Of a DNA stretch of 64,000 nt, positions 1 to 9,585 are shown piece by piece. Origin of the DNA: Caryophanales bacterium UBA6380 (GTDB lineage: Bacteria > Bacillota_I > Bacilli_A > RFN20 > CAG-826); NCBI GenBank assembly GCA_002438785.1, contig DJQS01000020.1, positions 19,180 through 83,179 on the forward strand, given 5' to 3'. The position numbers were made by a program, and so were the translations under genes. The first letter of the stretch is position 1, and every line of letters starts with the position of its first letter. The notes under the pieces were generated by a model that was not told the origin of the DNA, searched no databases, and saw only the letters and a program-made list of their open reading frames with translations.

Positions 1-1542
1 TATATCATTTAAATCAATAGTAGTAATCCCTTTATATTGTCCTATTCCATAATCTTCATGAACGACATAATCGTCAATAGATAAATCTTCATAACTATTG
101 ACAATCGTTCCTTCTTTGAATAAATTTTTAAAGGTAGAAGAATGCCTTTTTATTCCAAATAACTCTTTATCAGTTAAATAAACAAGCTTTAATTCTTGTA
201 ATTCTAGACCAAGCGGAAATTTATTTTGAGTTATAAAAATAGATGTGGTGTCATCTAAATCTAAATTTAAATTATCAATTTCTTTATATTCATATTTAAG
301 AGTTTTTAATAGTTCAATCGTCTTTTTATAATTTATTGAATCTGATAAAGAACAAATAACTTTATAATTTAAATTAAGATACATTGAGAAAACATTATAA
401 GAGATTGATTCTTTGTTTCTAACATAAGTAGGAATAATAATTCTTGAGTTAATTGACTTTTCATCATTAAAAATTGAATCCAATTTATAGACATCTTTAG
501 CTTTTAAATAAATAGAAGAATTAAAATCAAAATATGACAAGTTAGAAATTGTCTTACCAACTTTATGTAAATCGTATAGGAACGAAGTAGCTTCTTTATC
601 AATATCCATAATTCTTCTTTTAAAAGCTGAAAAAGAAGAAAAAATGTAAATACATTTTTCTAAATATTCCGTTAAATTATAATGTCTTTCTTGCAAAAAT
701 CCCATAAATTTATAAAATTTGAAATTATATTCTTTATTAGAAATTTGTTCTAAATCTTCATTAATATTTGACAATAAAATATCTTTATATTTAATATCAT
801 TGATATTTTTTATATCATTATCGTATTGTTTTAATATCTTTTCTTTAGCATTTTTTAATTCTTCTTCATTTAATAAATTTAAAGTTGCAGGCAAAATTTT
901 AACTTCATCTATGTTATTTATTGACGTTTGTGTATTCAAATTAAAAAATCTTATTGATTCTATTTCTTCACCAAAAAATTCTATTCTAATAGGGTTATCA
1001 TAATTTAACGAATAAACATCTAAAACATCTCCTCTTGAAGCAAATTGCAAGGATTGATCAATTTTATTTACACGAAAATATCCAATAGTTGCTAATTTAC
1101 TTTTTAAATCATCTAAGGAAATAGTATCTTTAACTTTAATATTTAAAATAGAATTTTCAAATAACTTTTTACTTGGATAATATCTATAAAGTGATTGAAT
1201 ATTAGAAATAATAATTTTATGTTTAGCTTGACCAATTCGATATAAAGCAACTAATTGTTGAGCCAACATCTCTTTAGATTGAGATAAATATTCAACTCGA
1301 ATAAGTTCATCACTTGGCATCAAAATCAAATCATCTAATGATATGAAATTTGTCAATATATTAATTATCTTAGTTGATTCATTATTAGATGGCGTTATTA
1401 AAAAAATATTATCATTAGAATTTTTGAATAATTTATACACTAAAAAAAGTGATCCAATAAATTCATCACAAACATAATTTTTATAATCTTTAGTTAAGTC
1501 AAATCTTGATAAACAATATTCTAATAAATTAATTTCTTTCAT
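1..1542 (-). CDS. mfd: Transcription-repair coupling factor Mfd, N-terminal part (cut by window edge)
   Basis: Mfd removes RNA polymerase stalled at DNA damage and recruits UvrA. Only about 514 N-terminal residues lie in the window; the reading frame stays open to base 1. The UvrB-like module is visible around SRGDVLDVY, followed by IRIEFFGEEIESIRFF. The frame leaves the window in the CarD-like RNA polymerase-interacting domain, with the typical motif VHEDYGIGQYKGITTIDLND. The helicase domains must lie to the left. The chosen ATG (1540-1542) sits inside the last codons of pth, a 14-base overlap that implies translational coupling. Family identity is clear; length and integrity of the rest cannot be judged. 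Confidence 0.93.
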   Translation of the reverse strand, partial: MKEINLLEYCLSRFDLTKDYKNYVCDEFIGSLFLVYKLFKNSNDNIFLITPSNNESTKIINILTNFISLDDLILMPSDELIRVEYLSQSKEMLAQQLVALYRIGQAKHKIIISNIQSLYRYYPSKKLFENSILNIKVKDTISLDDLKSKLATIGYFRVNKIDQSLQFASRGDVLDVYSLNYDNPIRIEFFGEEIESIRFFNLNTQTSINNIDEVKILPATLNLLNEEELKNAKEKILKQYDNDIKNINDIKYKDILLSNINEDLEQISNKEYNFKFYKFMGFLQERHYNLTEYLEKCIYIFSSFSAFKRRIMDIDKEATSFLYDLHKVGKTISNLSYFDFNSSIYLKAKDVYKLDSIFNDEKSINSRIIIPTYVRNKESISYNVFSMYLNLNYKVICSLSDSINYKKTIELLKTLKYEYKEIDNLNLDLDDTTSIFITQNKFPLGLELQELKLVYLTDKELFGIKRHSSTFKNLFKEGTIVNSYEDLSIDDYVVHEDYGIGQYKGITTIDLNDI

Positions 1543-2107
1543 CTTTTTGATTAAAATGATTCATTGCTTTATTAAAACCTTCCTTTAAATATGTCTTAAT
1601 GGCATCTACAGAATTTATAAGAGCACTCTTTATTAAAGGAGCTTCATCTTTTGATGGCTTTGATAAAACATAATCAACTATATTATACTTAAATTTTCCA
1701 GTTCCTATTCTAATACGCTTAAATTTATCACTACCAAAGCTATTGATAATCGATTTAATTCCATTATGTCCTGCGCTAGAACCGCTTTCTTTTAATTTGA
1801 TAATTCCAGGTTCAAAATCCATATCATCATAAATCACTAATATATTATCTAAAGGTATTTTAAAATAATCTGAAATTTCTTTAATAGCTTTGCCACTTTC
1901 ATTCATATAAGTTAAAGGCTTCATGATAATAACATCTTTATCAAAATATTTAGTTTTTATATATAGAGAGTGAAAGCCTTCTTTATCTATTGAGATACCT
2001 AAACTTTCAGCAAATAAATCAACAGAATCAAAACCCATATTGTGACGAGTATGTTCGTACTCTTTACCAGGATTTCCTAAACCAACAATTAAATATAAAT
2101 TATTCAT
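1529..2107 (-). CDS. pth: Peptidyl-tRNA hydrolase
   Basis: This enzyme releases peptides from prematurely dropped peptidyl-tRNA in the cytoplasm. The 192-residue protein has the family length. It opens with LIVGLGNPGKEYEHTRHNMGF, which holds the conserved Asn and the catalytic His, and continues with KPLTYMNESG and YDDMDFEPG (the catalytic Asp region). The frame is open 37 codons further upstream, but that extension has no family similarity and would run into the divergent DUF368 gene, so I start at the ATG at 2105-2107. It overlaps mfd downstream. The pth-mfd pairing is conserved in Bacilli. Confidence 0.95.
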   Translation of the reverse strand: MNNLYLIVGLGNPGKEYEHTRHNMGFDSVDLFAESLGISIDKEGFHSLYIKTKYFDKDVIIMKPLTYMNESGKAIKEISDYFKIPLDNILVIYDDMDFEPGIIKLKESGSSAGHNGIKSIINSFGSDKFKRIRIGTGKFKYNIVDYVLSKPSKDEAPLIKSALINSVDAIKTYLKEGFNKAMNHFNQKDERN

Positions 2108-2157
2108 AACTTTTATCATATTACTATTTGTCTTATAATTATTAAAGGAGTTTTTAA

Positions 2158-3114
2158 ATGGAAAATAAAGAAATAAATAATAATGAAGAAGTGCTAGTTC
2201 CCTACAATTTAAAGTCATGGCTTAAATCTTCTTTACTTGGTTTTTTTATCGGATTAGCTGTAATTGTACCCGGAATTAGTGGTTCCACTATATCAATAAT
2301 TTTTAAACTATATGATAAATTATTGTATTCAATTTCAAATATATTTAAAAAATTTAAATTATGCTTTTTATTTTTGCTTCCAATAATTGTAGGTGGATTG
2401 TTAGGAATTTTATTAGGATTCTTTACAATTAAAGAATTAATAAAAATAATCCCTTTCTCTATAGTTTGCTTATTTGCTGGATTAATGTGTGGAAGTGCTC
2501 CATCAATTAAAAATGAAATTAAAAATGAAAACGTAACTCCGATAAGAATATTTTTATTTATATTAGGAATATTAATTCCATTACTAATTAGTATTTTTTC
2601 AACATTATTTAAAGCTAATTCAGGTTCTAGCTTTGATAATATCGTTTGGTATGAATATATAATTTGTATCTTAATTGGTTTTGTAATCGCAATTACGCAA
2701 TTAATTCCAGGTCTCAGTGCTACATCATTTTTAATGTCAATTGGTTACTTCAAAAAAATTATGAGCATAATAAGTTTTACAGCAATTAAAAATAATCCTT
2801 TTTATATATTAATTTTATTTTGTTTACTTGTTGGCTTTGCTATTGGTTTGTTCATTATATCAAAATTAATAACATTACTTTTTAAAAATCATAAGATACC
2901 ATGTTTCTTTATGATCTTTGGTTTTGTGATTGGATCCATATTAACGATGTTTTTTAATCCAGATATTTTTAATACATATATTGAATGGTCAAACGGCAGT
3001 GGTAAATTAACATTAGAACTATCATTAGGAATACCTTTATTTGTCGTTGGAATTTTAATAGGTTATCTTCTTTTAAAACACGAGTGTTTCAAAAACAACG
3101 CAAAATCTAACTAA
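2158..3114 (+). CDS. DUF368 membrane protein, probable polyprenyl-phosphate translocase
   Basis: This is a 318-residue polytopic membrane protein. The N-terminal motif GFFIGLAVIVPGISGSTISI and a second, related motif IGFVIAITQLIPGLSATSF near residues 175-193 form the internal repeat of DUF368. Members of this family (PopT) have been shown to help return undecaprenyl phosphate across the membrane for cell wall synthesis. I infer the same role here. The start has a good ribosome binding site (AAAGGAG) about ten bases upstream. It is divergent from pth, with only 50 bases between the two starts. The family call is firm; the specific lipid is inferred. Confidence 0.85.
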   Translation: MENKEINNNEEVLVPYNLKSWLKSSLLGFFIGLAVIVPGISGSTISIIFKLYDKLLYSISNIFKKFKLCFLFLLPIIVGGLLGILLGFFTIKELIKIIPFSIVCLFAGLMCGSAPSIKNEIKNENVTPIRIFLFILGILIPLLISIFSTLFKANSGSSFDNIVWYEYIICILIGFVIAITQLIPGLSATSFLMSIGYFKKIMSIISFTAIKNNPFYILILFCLLVGFAIGLFIISKLITLLFKNHKIPCFFMIFGFVIGSILTMFFNPDIFNTYIEWSNGSGKLTLELSLGIPLFVVGILIGYLLLKHECFKNNAKSN

Positions 3115-3172
3115 AATTATTATTTTTTTAAAACAAATTCTTAAATTTTAAAATTTATAAGTTTTTTTGTTA

Positions 3173-3200
3173 TTGACTTAATTGACATTTTGAATATATT
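3173..3200 (+). promoter_or_regulatory. Probable promoter of the TetR-ABC exporter operon
   Basis: A TTGACT box at 3173-3178 and TATATT at 3195-3200 are 16 bases apart, 30 bases before the TetR gene. The AT palindromic stretch from 3195 to 3206 overlaps the -10 box and could be the TetR operator, but it is too simple to be sure. Confidence 0.5.
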
Positions 3201-3230
3201 ATATATCATATTAATTAAGGAGGTTATTTT

Positions 3231-3818
3231 ATGCCAAAAACAGCTTTACAAAATGCATTAATTAGAGAAAAAAGAAAAAATGCAATTATGGAAACAGCTC
3301 TAAAACAATTTGCATTAAAAGGAATAGAAAACATTAGTATCGATGATATTGCTCAAGTCATGCGTATATCTCATGGTTTATTTTACCATTACTTTACTGA
3401 TAAAGAAGATTTAATAAATGGTATTATTGAAAAAGGTAGAGAAACATTTGGAAAAAATGTTACTTCATTAATAGATAATAATGTCGGTGGATTCGAATTT
3501 ATTAAGGGATTAACTGAATTTTATCTTACTAATCTTCAAGGTAGTGATGCTAAAGCATACTATATTTATTTACTATTAACTATAAATTTACAAAAAGTCG
3601 CTTTAAATGACGATAAGTGGGATATTAAGTCATATTCTTATTTATTAAAGAGCATCGAAGAAGAAAAAAATAATGGTAGATTTATAAATCTTGATGCTAA
3701 AGATTTAGTAACTTTATATTATAGTGCATTAGAAGGTCTAGCTTATAGTAAAATCAAATACAAAAAAGCTTTTACCTTACCAAGTTTAGAAGCAGTATTA
3801 AATATTTTTAATAAATAA
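3231..3818 (+). CDS. TetR/AcrR-family transcriptional regulator
   Basis: This 195-residue protein has an N-terminal helix-turn-helix at roughly residues 30-62 (IDDIAQVMRISHGLFYHYF is the recognition region typical of TetR proteins). The C-terminal ligand-binding part is not conserved enough to name a ligand. A strong Shine-Dalgarno, AAGGAGG at 3217-3223, fixes the start. It is followed after 14 bases by two ABC exporter genes on the same strand. By analogy with similar clusters it probably represses its own promoter and the exporter and is released by an exported compound. That is inference from context. Confidence 0.88.
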   Translation: MPKTALQNALIREKRKNAIMETALKQFALKGIENISIDDIAQVMRISHGLFYHYFTDKEDLINGIIEKGRETFGKNVTSLIDNNVGGFEFIKGLTEFYLTNLQGSDAKAYYIYLLLTINLQKVALNDDKWDIKSYSYLLKSIEEEKNNGRFINLDAKDLVTLYYSALEGLAYSKIKYKKAFTLPSLEAVLNIFNK

Positions 3819-3829
3819 GGTCTTATTTA
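3812..3829 (+). promoter_or_regulatory. Perfect palindrome over the exporter ribosome binding site
   Basis: Arms of eight bases, TAAATAAG (3812-3819) and CTTATTTA (3822-3829), surround a GT centre. The only Shine-Dalgarno-like bases for the next gene (AAGG) are in the middle, and the ATG follows at 3833. As RNA it would form a seven-pair stem with a GGUC loop; as DNA it could bind a dimeric regulator. The core TAAGGnCTTA recurs at 21868-21885. Confidence 0.5.
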
Positions 3830-3832
3830 ATA

Positions 3833-5968
3833 ATGAATAAGCTACTTAAATTCTTATGGAGTAAGTGGTATTTATTATTTATAGCAGCATTAGCGATTAT
3901 TACTCAATGTTATATGCAATTATTGCTTCCTGAAAAAATGGGCAATATTCAAAAGCTTATAAGTGATTCTAGTAATAATACTAATAAGATATTAATTGAA
4001 GGAGGTTGGATGATTTTAATCTCCTTTTCTGTAGTTATTCTTGCTTTTATACAATTTTATTGTGCTTCTTATGTATCGAGTTATGTTGGTAAAAAATTAA
4101 GAGAAGAGATGTATTCAAAAGTAAATTCAATATCATTAGCTGATTATAATAAATATGGAACCGCTACTTTAATTACAAGAACTACAAACGATGTCGAACA
4201 AATTAAAAATTTCATGCTTATGGGTATAAGAATTTTAATCATGTCACCGACTATGATGATTATTGCTCTAGTTAAAACAATAAATGTTCAATCTTCTCTT
4301 TTACTTATTTTACTTATTTCGTTAATTACAATAATTCTAGGAATGATTTTACTTTTATACTTAGCAAGTCCGTTATTTAAAAAAATACAAGAAAAAATCG
4401 ATAATTTAACAATTGTCTTTAGAGAGGGCTTAACGGGTATAAGAGTAGTTAGAGCTTATAATCAAGAAGATTTTGAATATAAGAAGTTTGATATTACTAA
4501 TAAAGATTTGACTAATACTTATATTAAAGTTAATCGTATTTTATCTTTTGCAAATCCTTTCGTGCAAATTCTTTTCAATTTTTGCTTTATTGGGATATAT
4601 GGTTTAGGTTTTTATTTAATTAATAATATAAGTTGTAATGTAAATTTTATTACAGAGAAAGTAACTAATACGATAACAAATATTTCAGTTGTTGCACAAT
4701 ATTGTATGCAGATAATGCAATCTTTTGTTATGTTTGCAATGTTATTCATTATGTTGCCTCAAGCTTCTGCTAGCATTAAACGTGCAGTTGAAATTATTAA
4801 TATTGATACTAATAAGGATAATGAAGAAATACTTGCTTTTTCACCTGATTATTCAAATTATCAAAATGAATTAGATTCCTTATATGATGAAGAAAATAAA
4901 AAATTACAACCATTAATTAAAAAATTTGAATCTGAATATCATAAAAAATTTAATTACGATTTGATTAAATATCAAATTTCTATAATGACTGAAAAAGATT
5001 ATGAACATTCTTCTTTAAAGAAATATTTTAATGAATATAATAAAATTCATAATAAATATCACCTAAAAAGAAAGGAAGTTAGAGCAAAATATCGTCATAA
5101 TGTTACACAAAATCTTTCTTCTTCTCAAAAAGAAAATATTATTAATGATAAATTTAAAAATCACAATTTAAAAGGTATTATTGAATATAAAAACGTCAGT
5201 TTTTCTTACCCAGATACTGATGTTCCATGTATTAAAAATATTAGTTTTAAAACAAATATCGGAGAAACAACAGCAATAATTGGCTCAACTGGAAGTGGAA
5301 AGTCAACAGTAGTAAATTTAATTCCAAAATTTTATAAAGTTACAAGTGGGGAAATTCTATTAGATGGGGTTAATATTAATGAACTCCCAGCAGATATTGT
5401 TAGAGACAAAATTGGTTTTGTTCCTCAAACAGCACTTTTATTTAAAGGTTCTATTAAATCTAATTTATTATTTGGAAATAAAGAAGCAAGTGATGATGAA
5501 ATAATCAATATATTAAAGATCGCCCAAGCTTATAATTTTGTATCAAAATTACCTGATGGCATCAATTCTTTTGTATCTCAATCTGGTAAAAATTTTAGTG
5601 GAGGACAAAAGCAAAGATTATGTATTGCTCGTTCTTTAATAAAGAAAGCCGAAATTTACATTTTTGATGACTCATTTAGTGCTTTAGATTTTAAGACAGA
5701 TGCTAAACTTAGAGCAGCATTAAAGAATTACACTAAAGATTCTAGTGTAATTGTGGTAGCTCAAAGAGTTTCTTCAATTCTAGATGCTGATAACATTATC
5801 GTATTAAATGAAGGAGAAATTGTTGATCAAGGTAGACACGAAGATCTTCTTAAAAGATGTAAGGTTTATCAAGACATTGTTGCTTCCCAACTTGATAAAG
5901 ATGAAATTGAAAAAACCTTAAAACTCAAAGAAAGAGTATTAAACGAGGGAGGAAATAAAGATGCCTAG
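3833..5968 (+). CDS. ABC exporter subunit A, degenerate-site half, with inserted linker domain
   Basis: This 711-residue half transporter has an N-terminal six-helix ABC exporter domain (about residues 1-320) and a nucleotide-binding domain from about residue 447. Walker A is GSTGSGKST (484-492), the signature is FSGGQKQR near 588, and Walker B ends FDDSFSALD, so the catalytic Glu is replaced by Asp. That pattern is known from the non-catalytic half of heterodimeric exporters such as TM287/288, BmrCD and LmrCD. Residues about 326-446 are a highly charged, probably helical insertion between the two domains, where relatives have only a short linker. It overlaps the next gene by eight bases and very likely pairs with it. 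Substrate unknown; drug or lipid export is likely. Confidence 0.88.
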   Translation: MNKLLKFLWSKWYLLFIAALAIITQCYMQLLLPEKMGNIQKLISDSSNNTNKILIEGGWMILISFSVVILAFIQFYCASYVSSYVGKKLREEMYSKVNSISLADYNKYGTATLITRTTNDVEQIKNFMLMGIRILIMSPTMMIIALVKTINVQSSLLLILLISLITIILGMILLLYLASPLFKKIQEKIDNLTIVFREGLTGIRVVRAYNQEDFEYKKFDITNKDLTNTYIKVNRILSFANPFVQILFNFCFIGIYGLGFYLINNISCNVNFITEKVTNTITNISVVAQYCMQIMQSFVMFAMLFIMLPQASASIKRAVEIINIDTNKDNEEILAFSPDYSNYQNELDSLYDEENKKLQPLIKKFESEYHKKFNYDLIKYQISIMTEKDYEHSSLKKYFNEYNKIHNKYHLKRKEVRAKYRHNVTQNLSSSQKENIINDKFKNHNLKGIIEYKNVSFSYPDTDVPCIKNISFKTNIGETTAIIGSTGSGKSTVVNLIPKFYKVTSGEILLDGVNINELPADIVRDKIGFVPQTALLFKGSIKSNLLFGNKEASDDEIINILKIAQAYNFVSKLPDGINSFVSQSGKNFSGGQKQRLCIARSLIKKAEIYIFDDSFSALDFKTDAKLRAALKNYTKDSSVIVVAQRVSSILDADNIIVLNEGEIVDQGRHEDLLKRCKVYQDIVASQLDKDEIEKTLKLKERVLNEGGNKDA

Positions 5969-7805
5969 AATGAATTTTAGAACAATTGCCAAACCTCAAA
6001 ATTATTCAAAAACTTTAAAAAGAACAATCAAAGATTTTAAAAATGAAAAATTTTTAATCATCATTGTCATAATGTTATCAATTTTTTCTGCCATTTTGAC
6101 TATTTATGCCCCTATAGTTCTTCAAGATTTTCTTAATTCAGCTTTAAGTACAAATAGTGATATGATAAAAATTATTCAAGACACTATTACACAAACTTTT
6201 AAAATTACTATAAATTGGTCATATTTTTTTAAAAAATTTAGTTTATTAATTTTAATTTATACTTTTAGCGCATTTTTTATGTGGCTTGCAGAATTTTTAG
6301 CTGTAAGTATTTCAAATTCATATGCATTTAGAATTCGCGATTCTATTAAGAAAAAATTAGACAAATTACCTCTATCTTATTTTGATAAAGTTCCTTATGG
6401 AGATACTTTATCTATCGGCACTAATGATGTTGATAATGTTGCTAGAAACTTGCAAACAATTATCGTAAATATTTTTAATGGTGTAACATTATTTCTAGGT
6501 ACGCTTATTGCTATGTTAATAAGTTGTTGGCAGTTAAGTTTAGTAGCTATTAGTTCCCTTCCTTTTACTATTTTAGTAGTAATTCTAATATCTAAATTTT
6601 CTCAAAAACAATTTACAAATTATCGTAAAGATTTAGGTGAATTAAATGGTAAGGTCGAAGAAAGTTATTCAGGTTATTTAATTATTAAATTGTTTAATAA
6701 ACAGAATGATTTTATAAAAGATTTTGATATAACAAATGAAAAAATGGCTCATAGTGATAAAATTTCTCAATTTTTATCAGGTCTTATTTTTCCATTAACA
6801 AACTTTATCTATAATGTAGCATATGTTGGAATTGCTGTTGTTGGTGGATTATTGAATAATGCAGCTCAAATGATAACATTTTTCATCTTTTTAAATTTAT
6901 TTTCACGTCCATTTCAACAAGTTGGTCAAATTATGAATATTATTCAATCAGTTTTAGCTAGTGAAGAAAGAATATTTAAATTATTAGATGAAGAGGAATT
7001 TGTTCCAGACACTAAAGATGCTATAAATGATGAAAATATTATTCAAGGAAGTTTTACTTTTAAAAATGTATTCTTTTCATATAGTAAAGATAAACCTCTA
7101 ATTGAAAATTTTAATCTTAAAGTTAATAAAGGGGATATGGTTGCTATTGTTGGACCTACAGGTGCTGGAAAAACTACTTTAGTTAATCTTATCATGAGGT
7201 TTTATGAAATAAATTCTGGCGAAATAGCTTTAGATAACATTGATACAAGAAATTATACTAGAAGTTGTTTAAGAAGTTCTATTGGTATGGTTTTACAAGA
7301 TACTTGGCTATTTAGAGGAACTATCAAAGATAATTTGTTATATGGAGATCATAATGCGTCAACAGAAGACATTATTGATGCTTGTAAACAAGCACATATT
7401 TATCATTTTATCCAAACTTTACCTGGTGGTTTTGACTTTATTTTAAATGAAGATGGAACTAACATTTCCCAAGGACAAAGACAATTATTAACCATTGCTA
7501 GAGCAATTATTTCTAAACCAAAAATTATGATCTTAGATGAAGCAACAAGTAGTGTTGATACTCGTACTGAAAAGCAAATTCAAGATGCTTTAGATAAGAT
7601 TATGTATAATAAAACTAGTTTTGTTATTGCTCACAGGTTATCAACAATTAAAAATGCTAAAATGATAATTGTTTTAAATAAAGGTCACATTGTTGAAATA
7701 GGTAATCATCAAGAACTACTTGCTAAAAATGGTTTTTATGCTGATTTATATAACTCTCAATTTAGCGGCATAAAATATGAAAATAATGATGATTTGAGTT
7801 CATAA
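5961..7805 (+). CDS. ABC exporter subunit B, catalytic half
   Basis: This 614-residue half exporter has membrane helices in about residues 30-340 and an ATPase domain from about residue 360. Walker A is GPTGAGKTT, the signature is ISQGQRQL, and Walker B is MILDEATSSVD with the catalytic Glu intact, followed by an H-loop in IAHRLSTI. It complements the degenerate first subunit, so the two form one working and one degenerate ATP site. The start lies inside the end of the preceding gene and follows a GGGAGG ribosome binding site. The operon ends at the hairpin at 7832-7860. A role in multidrug or lipid export is inferred from family and the upstream TetR gene. Confidence 0.9.
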   Translation: MPRMNFRTIAKPQNYSKTLKRTIKDFKNEKFLIIIVIMLSIFSAILTIYAPIVLQDFLNSALSTNSDMIKIIQDTITQTFKITINWSYFFKKFSLLILIYTFSAFFMWLAEFLAVSISNSYAFRIRDSIKKKLDKLPLSYFDKVPYGDTLSIGTNDVDNVARNLQTIIVNIFNGVTLFLGTLIAMLISCWQLSLVAISSLPFTILVVILISKFSQKQFTNYRKDLGELNGKVEESYSGYLIIKLFNKQNDFIKDFDITNEKMAHSDKISQFLSGLIFPLTNFIYNVAYVGIAVVGGLLNNAAQMITFFIFLNLFSRPFQQVGQIMNIIQSVLASEERIFKLLDEEEFVPDTKDAINDENIIQGSFTFKNVFFSYSKDKPLIENFNLKVNKGDMVAIVGPTGAGKTTLVNLIMRFYEINSGEIALDNIDTRNYTRSCLRSSIGMVLQDTWLFRGTIKDNLLYGDHNASTEDIIDACKQAHIYHFIQTLPGGFDFILNEDGTNISQGQRQLLTIARAIISKPKIMILDEATSSVDTRTEKQIQDALDKIMYNKTSFVIAHRLSTIKNAKMIIVLNKGHIVEIGNHQELLAKNGFYADLYNSQFSGIKYENNDDLSS

Positions 7806-7831
7806 CCATCTTAATGTCAATTATTTTTTTA

Positions 7832-7860
7832 AAAAAGTACTATTTAAATTAGTACTTTTT
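7832..7860. terminator. Bidirectional intrinsic terminator
   Basis: A ten-base perfect stem, AAAAAGTACT at 7832-7841 with AGTACTTTTT at 7851-7860, has A and T runs on both sides. It lies between the converging ABC exporter and FGGY kinase genes and can serve both strands. Confidence 0.85.
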
Positions 7861-7867
7861 ATTTATA

Positions 7868-9439
7868 TCATTTTTGATCTTTTTGAACTATTTCGTGTTG
7901 ATATATTGTCAAGTTTTTATAAATACCTTTTAACTGAGGATAAATCTTTTTATAAACATTTTTATATAAAATTTTATATTTATAACTTGCATCCTTATTA
8001 GGCATAAAAACCTTTACATATCGAATCATTTTATTTTTAGCTTCTAAAGGATTTTCATAAACACCTAAAGAAATAAATAAACTCATTGCGCAACCTAAAC
8101 TTGATGCTTCATATGATTCAGGTTTATAAACTGGTAGATTGAATATATCACTAGTAATTTGACATATTGCATCACTTTTACTACCACCACCACTTATTGT
8201 CAATTTATTAATATGAAGTAGTCCATGTTTTTCAATACTTTTTAATCCTTCTAATAAAGCAAAAGCAATTCCTTCAATAATTGCACGATACACGTGATAT
8301 TTAGTATGTGTATCATAAAAACCCAAAATACTTCCTTTTGCTAAAGGTCTTTTTAAACCTGGACCCCAATATGGTTGCAAAATTAATCCATCGCAACCAG
8401 GATTAATTTCCATCAATTTTTTATTTAAAATATCTTCAACAGCTAGATTTTCTATTTTAGCTTCAACATTTTCAGTTTCAGCAAATTCTTTAACAAACCA
8501 CTGAAGCATCCAATATCCTCGATAAATTTGTACCTCCGAATTATAATATTTTTTCACACAAGAGGTGTAGCTAGGTAAAAAAGTTTCTGGAGAAAAATAT
8601 CTTTTAGTAAAAGTAGAAATAGAACTTGCAGTTCCATAACTAATATGTGCAGTTTTTGCATCAATTGTTCCGCTTCCTAAGGATTCACAAGATTTATCAT
8701 TTCCTGTAGTAATATATGGTAAATTTTCAGGTAATCCAGTTTCAAGACTACATTCATGAGTAATATAGCCAATACATTCACCTACTTTAGAAATTGTTGG
8801 TATTAATTTAGGATTAATCCCATAAACAATGCCAATAGGATGATATTTAAAATGAATTTTCCCAGTTTTAAAGCCAACTGGATAATGGCCAATAATATTT
8901 GATGAAGAATCAGTTAGAATACCAAGCATCTTATAATTAAAATAAAAATTTAATGGAGCGTAAAATTTTATTTTATTATAGTTTTCTGGTTCATTTTCTT
9001 GCATCCATATAGCAGGTGTTCTTTTTCTATTTAAATCAACTGTATTTGACATGCCTATAAGATGATAAACTAATCTATAAACAAGAGGTAATTTTTTCTT
9101 TGATTTACCTTCTCGTTGATCAAGCCATAAAATGGATGGTCTAATTGGCTTATAATTTTCATCTAAGTAAGCTGCTGTATCTCGAAAACAAGTAGAACTA
9201 ATTGCTTTAATTCTCGGAATTAAATATTTATTTTTATCCATTAGCCTATTTGAAGCTTTCTTCATACAATCATAATAATAATCAGGCCATTGTTCGCAAT
9301 AACCAGGTTTATTAGAAAAATATGGTTCCTTATATTTTTCTTGTTCTATAGCTAAAAAATGTCCATTTTCATCAATTATTGAAACTCTTACTGATTGAGT
9401 TCCATAATCAATAGTAATTACCAAATCTTTATTTTCCAT
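7868..9439 (-). CDS. FGGY-family carbohydrate kinase
   Basis: This 523-residue sugar kinase has the N-terminal actin-like motif DYGTQSVR, then the sugar-site region ILWLDQREGK, a second-domain motif TGNDKSCESLGSG, and the C-terminal ISGGGSKSDAICQITSDIF typical of xylulokinase and its relatives. It would phosphorylate a pentulose, hexulose or polyol with ATP. The exact sugar cannot be told from sequence; it is not a clear GlpK, AraB or XylB. It is a single-gene unit convergent with the exporter operon and divergent from ppdK. It may feed the carbohydrate locus to its right, but the TTTCGAA motif seen there is absent from its upstream region (9440-9585). Confidence 0.85.
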   Translation of the reverse strand: MENKDLVITIDYGTQSVRVSIIDENGHFLAIEQEKYKEPYFSNKPGYCEQWPDYYYDCMKKASNRLMDKNKYLIPRIKAISSTCFRDTAAYLDENYKPIRPSILWLDQREGKSKKKLPLVYRLVYHLIGMSNTVDLNRKRTPAIWMQENEPENYNKIKFYAPLNFYFNYKMLGILTDSSSNIIGHYPVGFKTGKIHFKYHPIGIVYGINPKLIPTISKVGECIGYITHECSLETGLPENLPYITTGNDKSCESLGSGTIDAKTAHISYGTASSISTFTKRYFSPETFLPSYTSCVKKYYNSEVQIYRGYWMLQWFVKEFAETENVEAKIENLAVEDILNKKLMEINPGCDGLILQPYWGPGLKRPLAKGSILGFYDTHTKYHVYRAIIEGIAFALLEGLKSIEKHGLLHINKLTISGGGSKSDAICQITSDIFNLPVYKPESYEASSLGCAMSLFISLGVYENPLEAKNKMIRYVKVFMPNKDASYKYKILYKNVYKKIYPQLKGIYKNLTIYQHEIVQKDQK

Positions 9440-9534
9440 TCTTTAATTATAACTTATTGTCACTAAAAATTATAAATTTTTGTTTATTAAAATGATTGCA
9501 CATTTTTCTTTTTATACTATTACTTTTTACTTTA

Positions 9535-9543
9535 TGATATAAT
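9535..9543 (+). promoter_or_regulatory. Extended -10 promoter of ppdK
   Basis: TGATATAAT forms an extended -10 element (TG at 9535-9536, TATAAT at 9538-9543) with only a weak -35 region. A small leader hairpin, GTTGT-AGAA-ACAAC at 9553-9566, and a strong AGGAGG precede the ATG at 9586. Confidence 0.6.
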
Positions 9544-9585
9544 CATAAAGAAGTTGTAGAAACAACGATTTTTAGGAGGAAAAAA

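Noticed and set aside
2108..2218. Longer pth start 37 codons upstream
   Set aside because: The extension lacks family similarity and overlaps the start of the divergent DUF368 gene.
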